Shown: positions 8,337 to 16,135 of the stretch, piece by piece
How positions within the stretch are numbered: the first letter of the stretch is position 1
How the letters are laid out: every line of letters begins with the position of its first letter
NCBI RefSeq assembly: GCF_017916505.1
Contig: NZ_JAFMSZ010000001.1
Location: forward strand, 1,116,001 to 1,180,000
Origin: Naasia sp. SYSU D00057
GTDB taxonomy: Bacteria > Actinomycetota > Actinomycetes > Actinomycetales > Microbacteriaceae
Reading direction: 5' to 3'
Length of the DNA: 64,000 nt
Notes under the pieces: generated by a model
What the model saw: only the letters and a program-made list of their open reading frames with translations
Database searches by the model: none
What the model was told of the DNA's origin: nothing
Made by a program: the position numbers and the translations under genes

Positions 8337-9353
8337 ATGCCGATCGTCGACAACGCCGTCTACGTGAACGGCGTCCGCACCGCGAATCCGCCGAGCCTCG
8401 AGGAGACGTTCGAGACGGTCCGCGCCCGGAAGGGCATGGCGTGGATCGGCATGTACCGGCCCAGCCCTGCTGAGCTGCAGGCGGTCGCGAACGAGTTCGG
8501 CCTGCACCCGCTCGCCGTCGAGGACGCGCTCAAGGGCCATCAGCGCGCCAAGCTCGAGCGCTACGGCGACGTCCTCTTCATCGTGCTGCGCCCGGCGCGC
8601 TACCTCGACGCCGCGGAGCGCGTCGAGTTCGGCGAGGTGCACGTCTTCGTCGGGCCCGACTTCGCGATCACCGTCCGGCACGCCGAGGCACCCGACCTCG
8701 GCCGGGTCCGGAAGCGCCTCGAGCACACGCCGGAGCTGCTCGCGCTGGGTCCGGAGGCCGTGCTCTACGCCGTTCTGGACCAGGTGGTCGACGACTACGC
8801 CCCCGTCATCGCGGGGCTGCAGAACGACATCGACGAGATCGAGGACCAGCTCTTCGCCGGCACCACGGACCTCTCGAAGCGCATCTACGCCCTCGCGCGC
8901 GAGGTGATGAACTTCCAGCGCGCGACCGGCCCGCTGGTCGACATGCTGAGCGCTCTGCAGCGCGGCTTCGAGAAGTACAGCGTGCACGTCGAGCTGCAGC
9001 GCCGGGTGCGGGACGTGCTCGACCACGCCATCCGCTCCTCGGAGCGCGCGGACGCGTTCCGCTCGCTCCTCGACAACGCGCTGCTCACCAACACCACGCT
9101 CGTGACGGAGCAGCAGAACAACGAGATGCGCCGCCTCAGCGAGACGAGCCTCGCCCAGGGCGAGCAGGTGAAGAAGATCTCCTCCTGGGCGGCGATCATC
9201 TTCGCGCCGAGCCTCGTCACCGGCATCTACGGCATGAACTTCGAGCACATGCCGGAGCTCGACTGGCCGGTCGGGTATCCCCTCGCGCTGCTCGCGATGG
9301 CGGTGCTGAGCGGCGGGCTCTACGCGGTGTTCAAGCGGCGGGGCTGGCTGTAG
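8337..9353 (+). CDS. corA: CorA-family magnesium/cobalt transporter
   Basis: A 338-aa pentameric Mg2+ channel. A large soluble N-terminal domain (about 1-270, rich in coiled-coil helices such as LQNDIDEIEDQLF) is followed by two C-terminal membrane helices. The selectivity loop GIYGMNFEHMPEL carries the diagnostic GMN motif, and the C-terminus ends in the usual basic tail (FKRRGWL). The start ATG at 8337 has a GGGGAGG site at 8325-8331, and a TAGGGT box lies at 8314-8319. It is divergent from the polyketide synthase. Its last 23 nt overlap the 3' end of the oppositely oriented MpaB-type gene, so the two transcripts are antisense to each other at their ends. Confidence 0.93.
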   Translation: MPIVDNAVYVNGVRTANPPSLEETFETVRARKGMAWIGMYRPSPAELQAVANEFGLHPLAVEDALKGHQRAKLERYGDVLFIVLRPARYLDAAERVEFGEVHVFVGPDFAITVRHAEAPDLGRVRKRLEHTPELLALGPEAVLYAVLDQVVDDYAPVIAGLQNDIDEIEDQLFAGTTDLSKRIYALAREVMNFQRATGPLVDMLSALQRGFEKYSVHVELQRRVRDVLDHAIRSSERADAFRSLLDNALLTNTTLVTEQQNNEMRRLSETSLAQGEQVKKISSWAAIIFAPSLVTGIYGMNFEHMPELDWPVGYPLALLAMAVLSGGLYAVFKRRGWL

Positions 9354-10236
9354 CGCCGTCCAGGCGCGCGAGCCGGCGCAGCGCGGCCTTCTCGGCGCCC
9401 GGCGGGGTGCCGAGAAGCCGTCCGGTGAGGCCGAGGACGCTCGACGTCGCCGGGACCACCGGACCGCGCGGCTTCGGCAGGCGCAGCAGGGTGCGCAGGT
9501 CGTCGGGCAGCGAGGCGACCGCCCCGTTGAACAGCACCGGGTAGGTGGGGCGCAGCGCGGGTGCCAGAGGCGGACGGCGCAGGAAGCGGACGACGTCGGC
9601 CACCCGGTCGTCGTGCCGCAGGATGCCGACATACGACCGGAGCTGGTCGCTGAGCTCGGCCTGGGTCGTCGGCGGATCGTCGACACCCATCAGCCGGCCG
9701 GCGATCGCCCAGTCCTTCACGTACGCGTCCGGGCCGCCGGGGATCGGCTTGCCGTACACGCTGTGGGCGCCGAGGAAGGCGTCCGTGAAGGCGAGGTGCA
9801 CCCAGCGCAGCAGGTCGGGGTCGTTGGCGGCGTAGGGCACGGCCTCGCCGCGCTCCCCCGGGTAGACGCCCCGCACCTTCTCGTGCAGGCGCAGCACCCA
9901 GCCGGATGCCTTCGCCGCGTCCTCCTTCGACCCGTAGGTGACGGTGAAGATCCAGCGGATCGTGCCGGCGAGGCGGCCGAACGGGTCCTCCCGATAGCGC
10001 GAGTGGTCGTGGACGCCCGCCATCGCGCCCGGGTGAAGGGCCTGCGTCAGGAGCGCCCGGATCCCGGCGACGAGCGTCGGCATGTCGCCGTGCACGGCCC
10101 ACGCGGCGGAGCCGGGGCCGAACCAGCCGCGGTCGGTGCCGAACTCGAGCGCCGTGACCCACGGCGGGTCCCCTGCCGGCTGACCGGAGAGCGTGGTCTG
10201 GATGCGGGCCCGCAGCGGTTCGATCAGCCTCGACAC
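9331..10236 (-). CDS. MpaB-type oxygenase domain protein (DUF2236)
   Basis: A 301-aa protein of the DUF2236/ER-bound oxygenase MpaB family, which includes heme-b oxygenases such as latex-clearing protein. Family features include the N-terminal WFGPGSAAWAVHGD, the ALLTQALHPGAMAGVHDHSRY stretch with His residues expected at the heme pocket, and WVHLAFTDAFLGAHSVYG. The start is GTG at 10236 (protein VSRLIEPLRA); the frame stays open to 10386, but that part reads through repeat array E and looks non-coding. No signal peptide is seen. The substrate is unknown: family members act on fungal polyketides, rubber or unknown lipids. Its stop lies inside corA. Confidence 0.8.
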   Translation of the reverse strand: MSRLIEPLRARIQTTLSGQPAGDPPWVTALEFGTDRGWFGPGSAAWAVHGDMPTLVAGIRALLTQALHPGAMAGVHDHSRYREDPFGRLAGTIRWIFTVTYGSKEDAAKASGWVLRLHEKVRGVYPGERGEAVPYAANDPDLLRWVHLAFTDAFLGAHSVYGKPIPGGPDAYVKDWAIAGRLMGVDDPPTTQAELSDQLRSYVGILRHDDRVADVVRFLRRPPLAPALRPTYPVLFNGAVASLPDDLRTLLRLPKPRGPVVPATSSVLGLTGRLLGTPPGAEKAALRRLARLDGATASPAA

Positions 10237-10281
10237 GGGTACCAGTGTGCCGTGCGGAAGCTGTGCTTCCGCCTGCGGCTT

Positions 10282-10352
10282 CGGCAGGACTTCCTGCACT
10301 CGGCAGGAGGAGATCCGCCGGAAAGTCCTGCCGGATGCGGGAAGTCCTGTCG
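10282..10352. repeat. Phased inverted array E (CGGCAGG variant)
   Basis: Two forward copies of CGGCAGG start at 10282 and 10301 (19-bp pitch). Two inverted copies, CCTGCCG at 10327 and CCTGTCG at 10346 (19 bp), follow. The innermost distance is 26 bp (10301 to 10327), identical to arrays A, B, C and D, although the word is CGGCAGG rather than CAGCAGG. The change is matched on both arms. A separate small hairpin, GCGGAAG...CTTCCGC, lies just before it at 10255-10273. Confidence 0.75.
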
Positions 10353-10395
10353 AGCGCGGGCGCGGTGCGGGTCTGCAGCCCCGCACCGCCGTCCG

Positions 10396-11163
10396 TCACG
10401 ACAGGTGGCGGTCCGCGTAGACGCGCACGGCGTCGCGGATCAGCCCGGCCGTCCCCGCGCCGTGGACGTCGTAGTTCGCGGCGAACCGCTCGTCGGCGGC
10501 GTACATCTCGCCGAGGCCGACGAAGTACTCGCGCGTCGGCCCGCCCTGCGGGCTCTGCGGCGTGCCCGGGATCCCGCTCAGCCACTCGTAGTGGCGCTGC
10601 ACGATCGCCTGCACGTCCGCGTCGTCCGCCGATCTGCCGGCCTGCTTCGCGGCGCCGAAGTCGCGCGCGATGCCGGCCTGCGCCTCCTGGAACGCCCGCT
10701 TCTCGTCGGCGCTCTTCGAGCGCCACCAGCGGTCGCTGTCGGCGTAGGCGGCCTTGCCCCAGCGCTCTTCGACCTCCTCCCGGTACTGGGTGTGGTCGAA
10801 GCCGTCGAAGCTCTCCTCTGCTGTCATCTCCTCTCCTCCTCTCCGTCTCTCGAGCGTGGTGCGCACCGACGCGATCTGCCGGTCGATCCGCTCGCGCTCG
10901 CGGCGCAGCAGCTCGAGGTGGACGGCGAGCGCCTCCTCCGTGTCCTGCTCGCCGGCGAGCACGTCGCCGATCGTCGCGAGGGGCAGGCCGAGCTCGCGCA
11001 GCAGCAGGATGCGCTGCAGGCGGAGGAGGCCGTCCTCGTCGTAGAACCGGTAGCCGTTGCCGGCGGTCCGGGACGGCGGGAGCAGCCCGAGGTCGCCGTA
11101 GTGCCGGAGCGCCCTCGTGGTCGTCCCGGCCGCACGCGCGAGCTCGCTGATGGGCCACTCCAT
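10396..11163 (-). CDS. MerR-family regulator with TipAS-type C-terminal domain
   Basis: A 255-aa drug-sensing activator of the TipAL class. Residues 1-70 are a MerR winged helix (WPISELARAAGTTTRALRHYG, then NGYRFYDEDGLLRLQRI). A coiled dimerisation helix follows to about residue 105. The last 140 residues are a TipAS-like antibiotic-binding domain (YREEVEERWGKAAYADSDRW, AIVQRHYEWLSG, YVGLGEMYAADERF-like block). I chose ATG at 11163 because GGAGG lies 7 nt upstream; an in-frame ATG at 11187 is possible. The promoter at 11200-11230 has the MerR hallmark of a palindrome inside a 19-bp spacer, so it is very likely autoregulated. TipA regulators recognise thiopeptides and similar ligands; no obvious efflux gene lies in the same operon. 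Confidence 0.9.
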   Translation of the reverse strand: MEWPISELARAAGTTTRALRHYGDLGLLPPSRTAGNGYRFYDEDGLLRLQRILLLRELGLPLATIGDVLAGEQDTEEALAVHLELLRRERERIDRQIASVRTTLERRRGGEEMTAEESFDGFDHTQYREEVEERWGKAAYADSDRWWRSKSADEKRAFQEAQAGIARDFGAAKQAGRSADDADVQAIVQRHYEWLSGIPGTPQSPQGGPTREYFVGLGEMYAADERFAANYDVHGAGTAGLIRDAVRVYADRHLS

Positions 11164-11199
11164 GTCGCCGCCTCCGTCCTTCCGCATCGGTCGACGACG

Positions 11200-11230
11200 A
11201 CGATACGAGTTGACGCTGCGTCAACCGCAA
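11200..11230 (-). promoter_or_regulatory. MerR-type promoter with operator in a 19-bp spacer
   Basis: Read on the minus strand: -35 TTGCGG (11230-11225), a 19-nt spacer, then -10 TATCGT (11205-11200). The spacer contains the perfect 15-bp palindrome TTGACGCAGCGTCAA (11224-11210). An overlong spacer filled by a dyad is the classic architecture that MerR activators bind and untwist, and it lies directly upstream of a merR/tipA-like gene, so autoregulation is the natural reading. Repeat array C starts 22 nt upstream of the -35. Confidence 0.85.
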
Positions 11231-11252
11231 GGGATCTGGTGCCGCTGTCTCT

Positions 11253-11342
11253 CGACAGGCATGAATGCCGTCAACAGGCAGAATCAGGGCGTTTCCGCCT
11301 GTTGGCGGGATTCCTGCCTGTTGGCGGGATTCCTGCCTGTTG
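11253..11342. repeat. Phased inverted array C (CAACAGG variant)
   Basis: Forward words CGACAGG (11253) and CAACAGG (11272) are 19 bp apart. Inverted words CCTGTTG begin at 11298, 11317 and 11336, 19 bp apart. The innermost forward-to-reverse distance is 26 bp (11272 to 11298), as in the other arrays. The G-to-A change against CAGCAGG is compensated on the other arm (CCTGCTG becomes CCTGTTG). The array occupies the gap between the merR promoter and the Gly-rich gene that ends at 11365. Confidence 0.8.
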
Positions 11343-11364
11343 AGGGAGAGAAAGGAGTGCCGAC

Positions 11365-12060
11365 CTAGAAGTCGCCGCCCCCGAAGTCGCCTCCGCCGAA
11401 GTCGCCCCCGCCGAAGTCGCCTCCGCCGAAGAAGCCGCCGTCGGAGGTGTCCCAGCCGCCGCCGCCGTCGCCGCCGTAGTCGCCGCCCGCGTCGCCGCCC
11501 TCGGCACCCGCGTCCCCGCCGTCGGCCGCGTCAGCGGCGTCCGCTCCGCCGTAGTCGCCCATGCTCGGGTCCGGCAGGAAGGCGCTCACGAGCGCGGAGC
11601 CGACCACGTAGCCGGCGACCGTGCCGAGCAGCGAGCCGCCCAGGATGGTGCCGAAGCTCGGACCGCCGCCGAACCCGCCGCCGCCGAATCCACCGCCGCC
11701 GGCGCCGCCGCCCGAGAAGCGGCGCTCGAGGAAGCCGGGCTGGCGGAACTCGGACCGGGTCGCCGAGCGGGCGAGGGACGCGGGGTCGTCGCCGGCCGGG
11801 GCCTCGGGGCCGTTGCGGAGCTCCTCGAACACCAGGCGCCGCTGCTCGGGGGTGAGCTGTGCGAACGCCTCGGCGTGCACCTGCTCGATCGTCTCCGGGG
11901 GCGCGGTGCGCAGCAGGTAGCGGTAGCGCTCGATCGCGATCTCGTCCTCGGATCGAACCGGTGGCCGGCCCTGACCGGGAGGGCCGTAGTTCACCGGCCC
12001 CTGCCGGCGGTACTGCTGGGAGCCGTCATCGCGGCCGAACAGGCGGTCCAGGAACCCCAC
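11365..12060 (-). CDS. Gly/Asp-rich membrane-anchored protein with C-terminal tandem repeats
   Basis: A 231-aa protein of unknown function. Residues 1-110 are soluble and charged (MGFLDRLFGRDDG, then SEDEIAIERYRYLLRTAPPE). A Gly-rich linker leads to one hydrophobic segment (TILGGSLLGTVAGYVVGSAL, about residues 138-157). The C-terminal quarter is almost only Gly, Asp, Ala and Phe, ending in four copies of GGGDF encoded by near-identical 15-bp DNA repeats (about 11368-11430). Similar actinobacterial proteins are sometimes labelled cation-transporting ATPase, but no ATPase motif is present. A TAGTGT box at 12096-12091 and an AGGAAGGA ribosome site precede ATG. The repeat tail is likely to vary in copy number between strains. 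Confidence 0.75.
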   Translation of the reverse strand: MGFLDRLFGRDDGSQQYRRQGPVNYGPPGQGRPPVRSEDEIAIERYRYLLRTAPPETIEQVHAEAFAQLTPEQRRLVFEELRNGPEAPAGDDPASLARSATRSEFRQPGFLERRFSGGGAGGGGFGGGGFGGGPSFGTILGGSLLGTVAGYVVGSALVSAFLPDPSMGDYGGADAADAADGGDAGAEGGDAGGDYGGDGGGGWDTSDGGFFGGGDFGGGDFGGGDFGGGDF

Positions 12061-12169
12061 GGTCGTGTCCTTCCTCGTCGAGGACTCCTCACACTAACGG
12101 GGGCGCCTGGACGGCCACTGAGCGCCCCCTCCAAGGGCCCGCCCAGGGGACCCGCCTACCCTGGAGTCG

Positions 12170-13402
12170 GTGAGCGCCGTGCGAACCCCCTCGCCCGTGG
12201 TCCCGACGACTGCTCCCCGCAGCGATCGCCTGGTGGCCCTCGACGGGCTCCGCGGCTGGGCGGCGGTGGTGGTCCTGCTGCATCACACCCTCGAGATCGC
12301 GAAGCCGTACCTCGCTCCCGCATCGGGGCAGCCGGTCGTGCCGGGCACGCTCTGGTGGTGGCTCACCGAGACGCCGCTCAAGCTGCTGACCGCCGGGCAG
12401 GAGGCTGTGGTCGTCTTCTTCGTGCTGAGCGGGCTCGTCGTCGCCCTGCCCGCCCTGAAGTCGACAGGGCGGTACTCATGGGCCGCGTTCCTCGCGTCCC
12501 GCTTCGTGCGGATCTACCTGCCGGTGTGGGGCGCGCTCCTGCTCGCGTCCGCGCTCATCGCCGTCTTCCCCCGCAGCGAATCGCGGGTGACCGCGCACAG
12601 CTGGCTCGCGGACAGCAACGCCACCACGGTGCAGGGGTCCATGCTGTTCGACGAGGCGACCCTCTCGCGGTACTCGTTCGACATCGTCAACACGCTCTGG
12701 TCGCTGCGCTGGGAGATGGTCTTCGCCGTCCTGCTGCCCCTCTACGTGCTCGCGGCACGACGGCTGCGCCGGCTCTGGCTGCCGGTCGGGCTGGCTGCGG
12801 TGGCGGCGACCGTCGCCGGGTTCGTGATCAGGGACGGGACGCTGTCCTACCTGCCCGCGTTCTTCCTCGGCACACTCGTGGCCGCGAATCTCGACGGCCT
12901 CCGCGAATGGGCGCGCGAGCGACGTGGCAGCCGATGGTTCGGGCCCGCGTCCCTCGCGGTGCTCGTCCTGTCCGCCGGCTGCCTCATCGCCACGTGGCTC
13001 GCGCGCCCGGTCGCGCCTGCGGGGACGCCGCTGTCGCTCGCGCTCACCGGCCTCAGCGTGGTGGGCGCGCTCGGGCTCGTGCTGCTCGCGATCGCCCCGT
13101 CCGGCGTCGCCCGCCGGCTGTCCACCCGCCCGTCCCAGTGGCTCGGCCGCATCTCGTTCAGCCTCTACCTCGTGCACGTTCCACTGCTCGCGACCGCCGG
13201 GTTCCTGCTCCGCGACTCGCGGTGGCCGCTCGTGGCGCTCGTCGCGATCCCCGCCTCGCTCGTGGCGGCGGCACTCTTCGCGCGCCTGATCGAGACGCCG
13301 GCGCACCGGCTCGCACGGCGGGTCGGCCGCGAGGTCGCGCGACGGACGGCCCGCCCCGCGCTCACGCCGGTGCCGACTCCCGAGCGAGCAGCGAGCGCTT
13401 GA
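12170..13402 (+). CDS. Membrane acyltransferase (acyltransferase-3 family)
   Basis: A 410-aa polytopic inner-membrane enzyme of the OafA/NodX-like acyltransferase-3 family, which moves acetyl or other acyl groups onto sugars, lipids or antibiotics. The N-terminal block RLVALDGLRGWAAVVVLLHH carries the family's conserved Arg and His, followed by about ten hydrophobic helices. VVFFVLSGLV and ISFSLYLVHVPLL are characteristic. The start GTG at 12170 has a TACCCT box 7 nt upstream, so the mRNA is probably leaderless. The substrate cannot be inferred: the neighbours are DNA-repair and hypothetical genes. Its last 41 nt overlap the 3' end of ogt on the other strand. Confidence 0.88.
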   Translation: MSAVRTPSPVVPTTAPRSDRLVALDGLRGWAAVVVLLHHTLEIAKPYLAPASGQPVVPGTLWWWLTETPLKLLTAGQEAVVVFFVLSGLVVALPALKSTGRYSWAAFLASRFVRIYLPVWGALLLASALIAVFPRSESRVTAHSWLADSNATTVQGSMLFDEATLSRYSFDIVNTLWSLRWEMVFAVLLPLYVLAARRLRRLWLPVGLAAVAATVAGFVIRDGTLSYLPAFFLGTLVAANLDGLREWARERRGSRWFGPASLAVLVLSAGCLIATWLARPVAPAGTPLSLALTGLSVVGALGLVLLAIAPSGVARRLSTRPSQWLGRISFSLYLVHVPLLATAGFLLRDSRWPLVALVAIPASLVAAALFARLIETPAHRLARRVGREVARRTARPALTPVPTPERAASA

Positions 13403-13862
13403 CCTCGGTTCCCCAGGCGAAGCCGCCGAGGGTGCCGTCGGTGCGCAGCACCCGATGGCACGGCACGAACAGGGCCACCGCGTTGGTCGCGCAGGCGGAC
13501 GCCGCAGCGCGAACGGCCGAGGGCCGACCGGCCGCCGCGGCGAACTGCGTGTAGGTGAGCGGCCGCCCCGGTCCGATGCGGCGCAGCGCCTCCCAGGCCT
13601 GGCGTCGGAAAGGGCCGCCCTCCTGCACGACGGGGACCGCGTCGATGGCGCCGTGCTCCCCGGAGTAGTAGGCGTCGACCGCGTCCCGGACGCCGGCCAC
13701 CGAGCCGGCGACGAGCGACAGCGGCCGGCCCTCGGGCCGCAGGCGGGCGAGCAGCGCGTCCTCGCTGTCGGTCCAGCCGGAGGCGAGGACGCGCCCGTCC
13801 TCCGTCGCGAGCACGCCGAACGCGCCGTCGGGAGTGGGCAGGAACTCGATGAGGGTCGTCAT
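13362..13862 (-). CDS. ogt: Methylated-DNA--protein-cysteine methyltransferase
   Basis: A 166-aa suicide repair protein that takes the alkyl group from O6-alkylguanine or O4-alkylthymine. The acceptor Cys is C135 in LFVPCHRVLR, followed by GTLGGFAWGTEVKRSLL, all typical of Ogt/AGT. The start ATG at 13862 forms an ATGA overlap with the stop of ada-alkA, so the two are translated together. The 3' end overlaps the acyltransferase gene by 41 nt in the convergent direction. Pairing Ogt with an Ada-AlkA fusion gives three alkylation-repair activities from one operon, presumably induced when the Ada domain is methylated. Confidence 0.95.
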   Translation of the reverse strand: MTTLIEFLPTPDGAFGVLATEDGRVLASGWTDSEDALLARLRPEGRPLSLVAGSVAGVRDAVDAYYSGEHGAIDAVPVVQEGGPFRRQAWEALRRIGPGRPLTYTQFAAAAGRPSAVRAAASACATNAVALFVPCHRVLRTDGTLGGFAWGTEVKRSLLARESAPA

Positions 13863-15301
13863 GCGGCGTTCTCCTTCTGTGCGCGGGCGGCCGCGGCCGC
13901 CCTCCAGAGGTGCAGGGACGCGTAGGAGCGCCACGGTGCGTACGGGCGCAGGGCCTCGGCGAGAGGCTCCGGCAGCCCCAGCAGGCGGGCGCCCTTCCGG
14001 AGTGCGACGTCGCCTCCGAGCACGACGTCAGGACTGCCGAGCACCCGCATCGCGGTGTAGCCGGCGGTCCAGGGTCCGACGCCGGGCAGGGCAGTCACGC
14101 GGGCCGAGAGCTCGGCCTCCTCGAGGCCCGGATGCAGAGCGAGGCTTCCGTCGGCGAGCCCGAGGGCTGCCGCGCGCAGGGTCAGCAACCGCGCCGCGGG
14201 GCCGCGGTAGATGTCGCCGACGTGCTCGGCGAACGCGGCGAAGGACGGGAAGAGCCGCTCCACGCCCGGGAACCCCGGCTCCACGGGCTCCCCCGCCCGC
14301 TCGGCGACGCGGGCGAGCATCCCGATCGCGGACACGACCGTGACCTGCTGACCCGCGATCGCGCGCAGCAGGATCTCGCCGCCGTCGACCGCACCCGGCA
14401 GCCGGATGCCGGCCACCTCGGGTTGCAGGGGCGCGAGGACGGCGTCGATGCCGACCGGGTCGGCGTCGAGGTCGAACAGGCGGCGGACTCGCGCCAGCAG
14501 CACGGGCAGGTCCCGCAGCTCCTGCACGGACGCCGTGAGCCGCAGCTCCCGCTCCGGCGTCCAGCGCACCTCGAACTGGGCGACACCGCCGGGAAGCGCG
14601 ACGGCGCGCGCGTAGCTCGTCGCGGTCGCGACCTCGACGCCGGCGAGCGCCCTCGCGGCGAGGAACGTGAAGATGCCCTCCGCGTCGAACGGCTCGCGGA
14701 ACGGGAGGCGCAGCTCGACCCGGCCGGGCGTACCCGCGCCCGTCGCCGCCCCGCGCGCCCGCAGCTGCGTCGGCGTCAGGCCGAAGACCTCGCGGAGGGT
14801 GTCGTTGAACTGGCGGACGCTCGCGAAGCCTGCCGCGTAGGCGACGTCGGTGACGGGCAGGGCCGTCGACACGAGCAGCGTGCGCGCGTTCTGCGCCCGG
14901 ACCGCGCGGGCGAGCGCCAGCGGCCCCGCGCCGAGCTCCTCGGTGAGCACCCGGGTGACGTGCCGCGGCGTGTAGCCGAGGCGATCGGCGAGCCCGCCGA
15001 CGCCCGCCCGCTCCACGACGCCGTCGCCGATGAGGCGCATCGCCCGGGCGGCGAGCGTGCCGCGCATGTTCCACTCCGGGCTCCCCGGCACGGCTTCCGG
15101 CAGGCAGCGCTTGCAGGCACGGTACCCGGCGCTGTGCGCCGCGGCGGAGGTGGCGAAGAACGTGACGTTCTTCCGCAGCGGGGTGCGTGCCGGGCAGGAC
15201 GGCCGGCAGTAGATGCCGGTCGAGCGCACGGCTGTGACGAACTGGCCGTCGAAGCGGGTGTCCCGAGCCAAGATGACCCGGTAGCGCTCCTCGAAGTCCA
15301 T
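13859..15301 (-). CDS. alkA: Ada regulatory domain fused to AlkA 3-methyladenine DNA glycosylase
   Basis: A 480-aa fusion. Residues 1-75 are the Ada zinc domain with the four cysteines C32, C36, C63 and C66 (IYCRPSCPART, YRACKRCLPE); in Ada one of these accepts a methyl group from phosphotriesters. Residues 80-185 are an AraC-type DNA-binding domain (TPRHVTRVLTEELG, VTDVAYAAGFASVRQFN). Residues 195-470 are AlkA: an N-terminal domain and an HhH-GPD domain (LPGVGPWTAGYTAMRV) with the likely catalytic Asp at 431 in VVLGGDVALRKG. The O6-guanine domain of classical Ada is absent; that function is supplied by the overlapping ogt. This split is common in actinobacteria. It probably senses methylation and activates its own operon. 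Confidence 0.95.
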   Translation of the reverse strand: MDFEERYRVILARDTRFDGQFVTAVRSTGIYCRPSCPARTPLRKNVTFFATSAAAHSAGYRACKRCLPEAVPGSPEWNMRGTLAARAMRLIGDGVVERAGVGGLADRLGYTPRHVTRVLTEELGAGPLALARAVRAQNARTLLVSTALPVTDVAYAAGFASVRQFNDTLREVFGLTPTQLRARGAATGAGTPGRVELRLPFREPFDAEGIFTFLAARALAGVEVATATSYARAVALPGGVAQFEVRWTPERELRLTASVQELRDLPVLLARVRRLFDLDADPVGIDAVLAPLQPEVAGIRLPGAVDGGEILLRAIAGQQVTVVSAIGMLARVAERAGEPVEPGFPGVERLFPSFAAFAEHVGDIYRGPAARLLTLRAAALGLADGSLALHPGLEEAELSARVTALPGVGPWTAGYTAMRVLGSPDVVLGGDVALRKGARLLGLPEPLAEALRPYAPWRSYASLHLWRAAAAARAQKENAA

Positions 15302-15353
15302 GCTCCGAGTCTCGCAGTGTCGGGCGCCCGCTCCTAGCGGGAAACGGACACGG

Positions 15354-16028
15354 CTACGCGGACGCCTTCGCCTGCCGTCCCCTGCGGATCCGGCGGATGA
15401 CGAGCCAGGCGAGGACGCCTGCCACGGCCGCGTAGATGACGATGTCGAGGATCGACGAGTACCGGTCGATCAGCTCGTACTGGGTGCCGAGCAGTGCGCC
15501 GAGACCGATCAGGAGTCCGTTCCACACGGCGGTCCCCGCGATGGTGAAGATCGAGAAGGTCCACAGGGGCATCCCTGTGGAGCCGGCGGGCAGCGAGATC
15601 AGGCTGCGCACGCCGGGGAGGAGGCGCCCGAAGAACACGGCGCTCCGTCCGTGCCGGTGCAGCCACCCCGCCGACCTGCGGAAGTCCTCCTCGTCGACGA
15701 GCGGGAGCTTCGACAGCACGCGGATCGCCCGCTCCTCGCCGACCTTCCGGCCGATCCAGTAGAGGATGAGGCCCCCGAGATACGCGCCGAGGGTCGCGGT
15801 GGCGAACACCAGGACGAAGTTCATCTCGCCCTGCTGGGCGAGGAACCCGGCGAGCGGCAGGATCACCTCGCTCGGGATCGGCGGGAACACGGTCTCGACG
15901 AGCGTGAGGAGGCCCACGCCGAACTCGCCGAGCGCTTGGATTATGCGAGCGGCGAGGCCGACGATGCCGTGCAGGTCGCCGACGGCGGAGGACGAGGAGG
16001 CGGAGGAGAACGAGGCTGCGACCGTCAC
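15354..16028 (-). CDS. DedA/SNARE-associated family membrane protein
   Basis: A 224-aa polytopic membrane protein of the DedA family, whose members act in undecaprenyl-phosphate or phospholipid recycling. Family signatures are clear: VETVFPPIPSEVILPLAGFLA, GAYLGGLILYWIGRKVGE, and the re-entrant block FFGRLLPGVRSLISLPAG with its conserved Arg residues and Gly-Pro. I chose GTG at 16028, with a TAGCGT box 7 nt upstream (leaderless); GTG at 16037 and longer frames are less likely. It lies alone, 52 nt after the ada-alkA start and divergent from the F420 oxidoreductase gene. Confidence 0.9.
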   Translation of the reverse strand: MTVAASFSSASSSSAVGDLHGIVGLAARIIQALGEFGVGLLTLVETVFPPIPSEVILPLAGFLAQQGEMNFVLVFATATLGAYLGGLILYWIGRKVGEERAIRVLSKLPLVDEEDFRRSAGWLHRHGRSAVFFGRLLPGVRSLISLPAGSTGMPLWTFSIFTIAGTAVWNGLLIGLGALLGTQYELIDRYSSILDIVIYAAVAGVLAWLVIRRIRRGRQAKASA

Positions 16029-16135
16029 GCCGTCCACGCTACGGGTACGACCCCGGGAAGCCCCTGGGCTGCGCCAGGGGTTGATCGCGCTCGACCGACG
16101 CGGCAAGGGTGGGAGGACCGACTGGAGGAGGACGC

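Noticed and set aside
10255-10273. Small GCGGAAG/CTTCCGC hairpin as part of array E
   Set aside because: It does not contain the CGGCAGG word and does not fit the 19-bp pitch; treated as a separate short hairpin.
11365-12060. Cation-transporting ATPase
   Set aside because: Similar proteins carry that label, but there is no P-type DKTGT motif, no Walker motif and only one hydrophobic segment.
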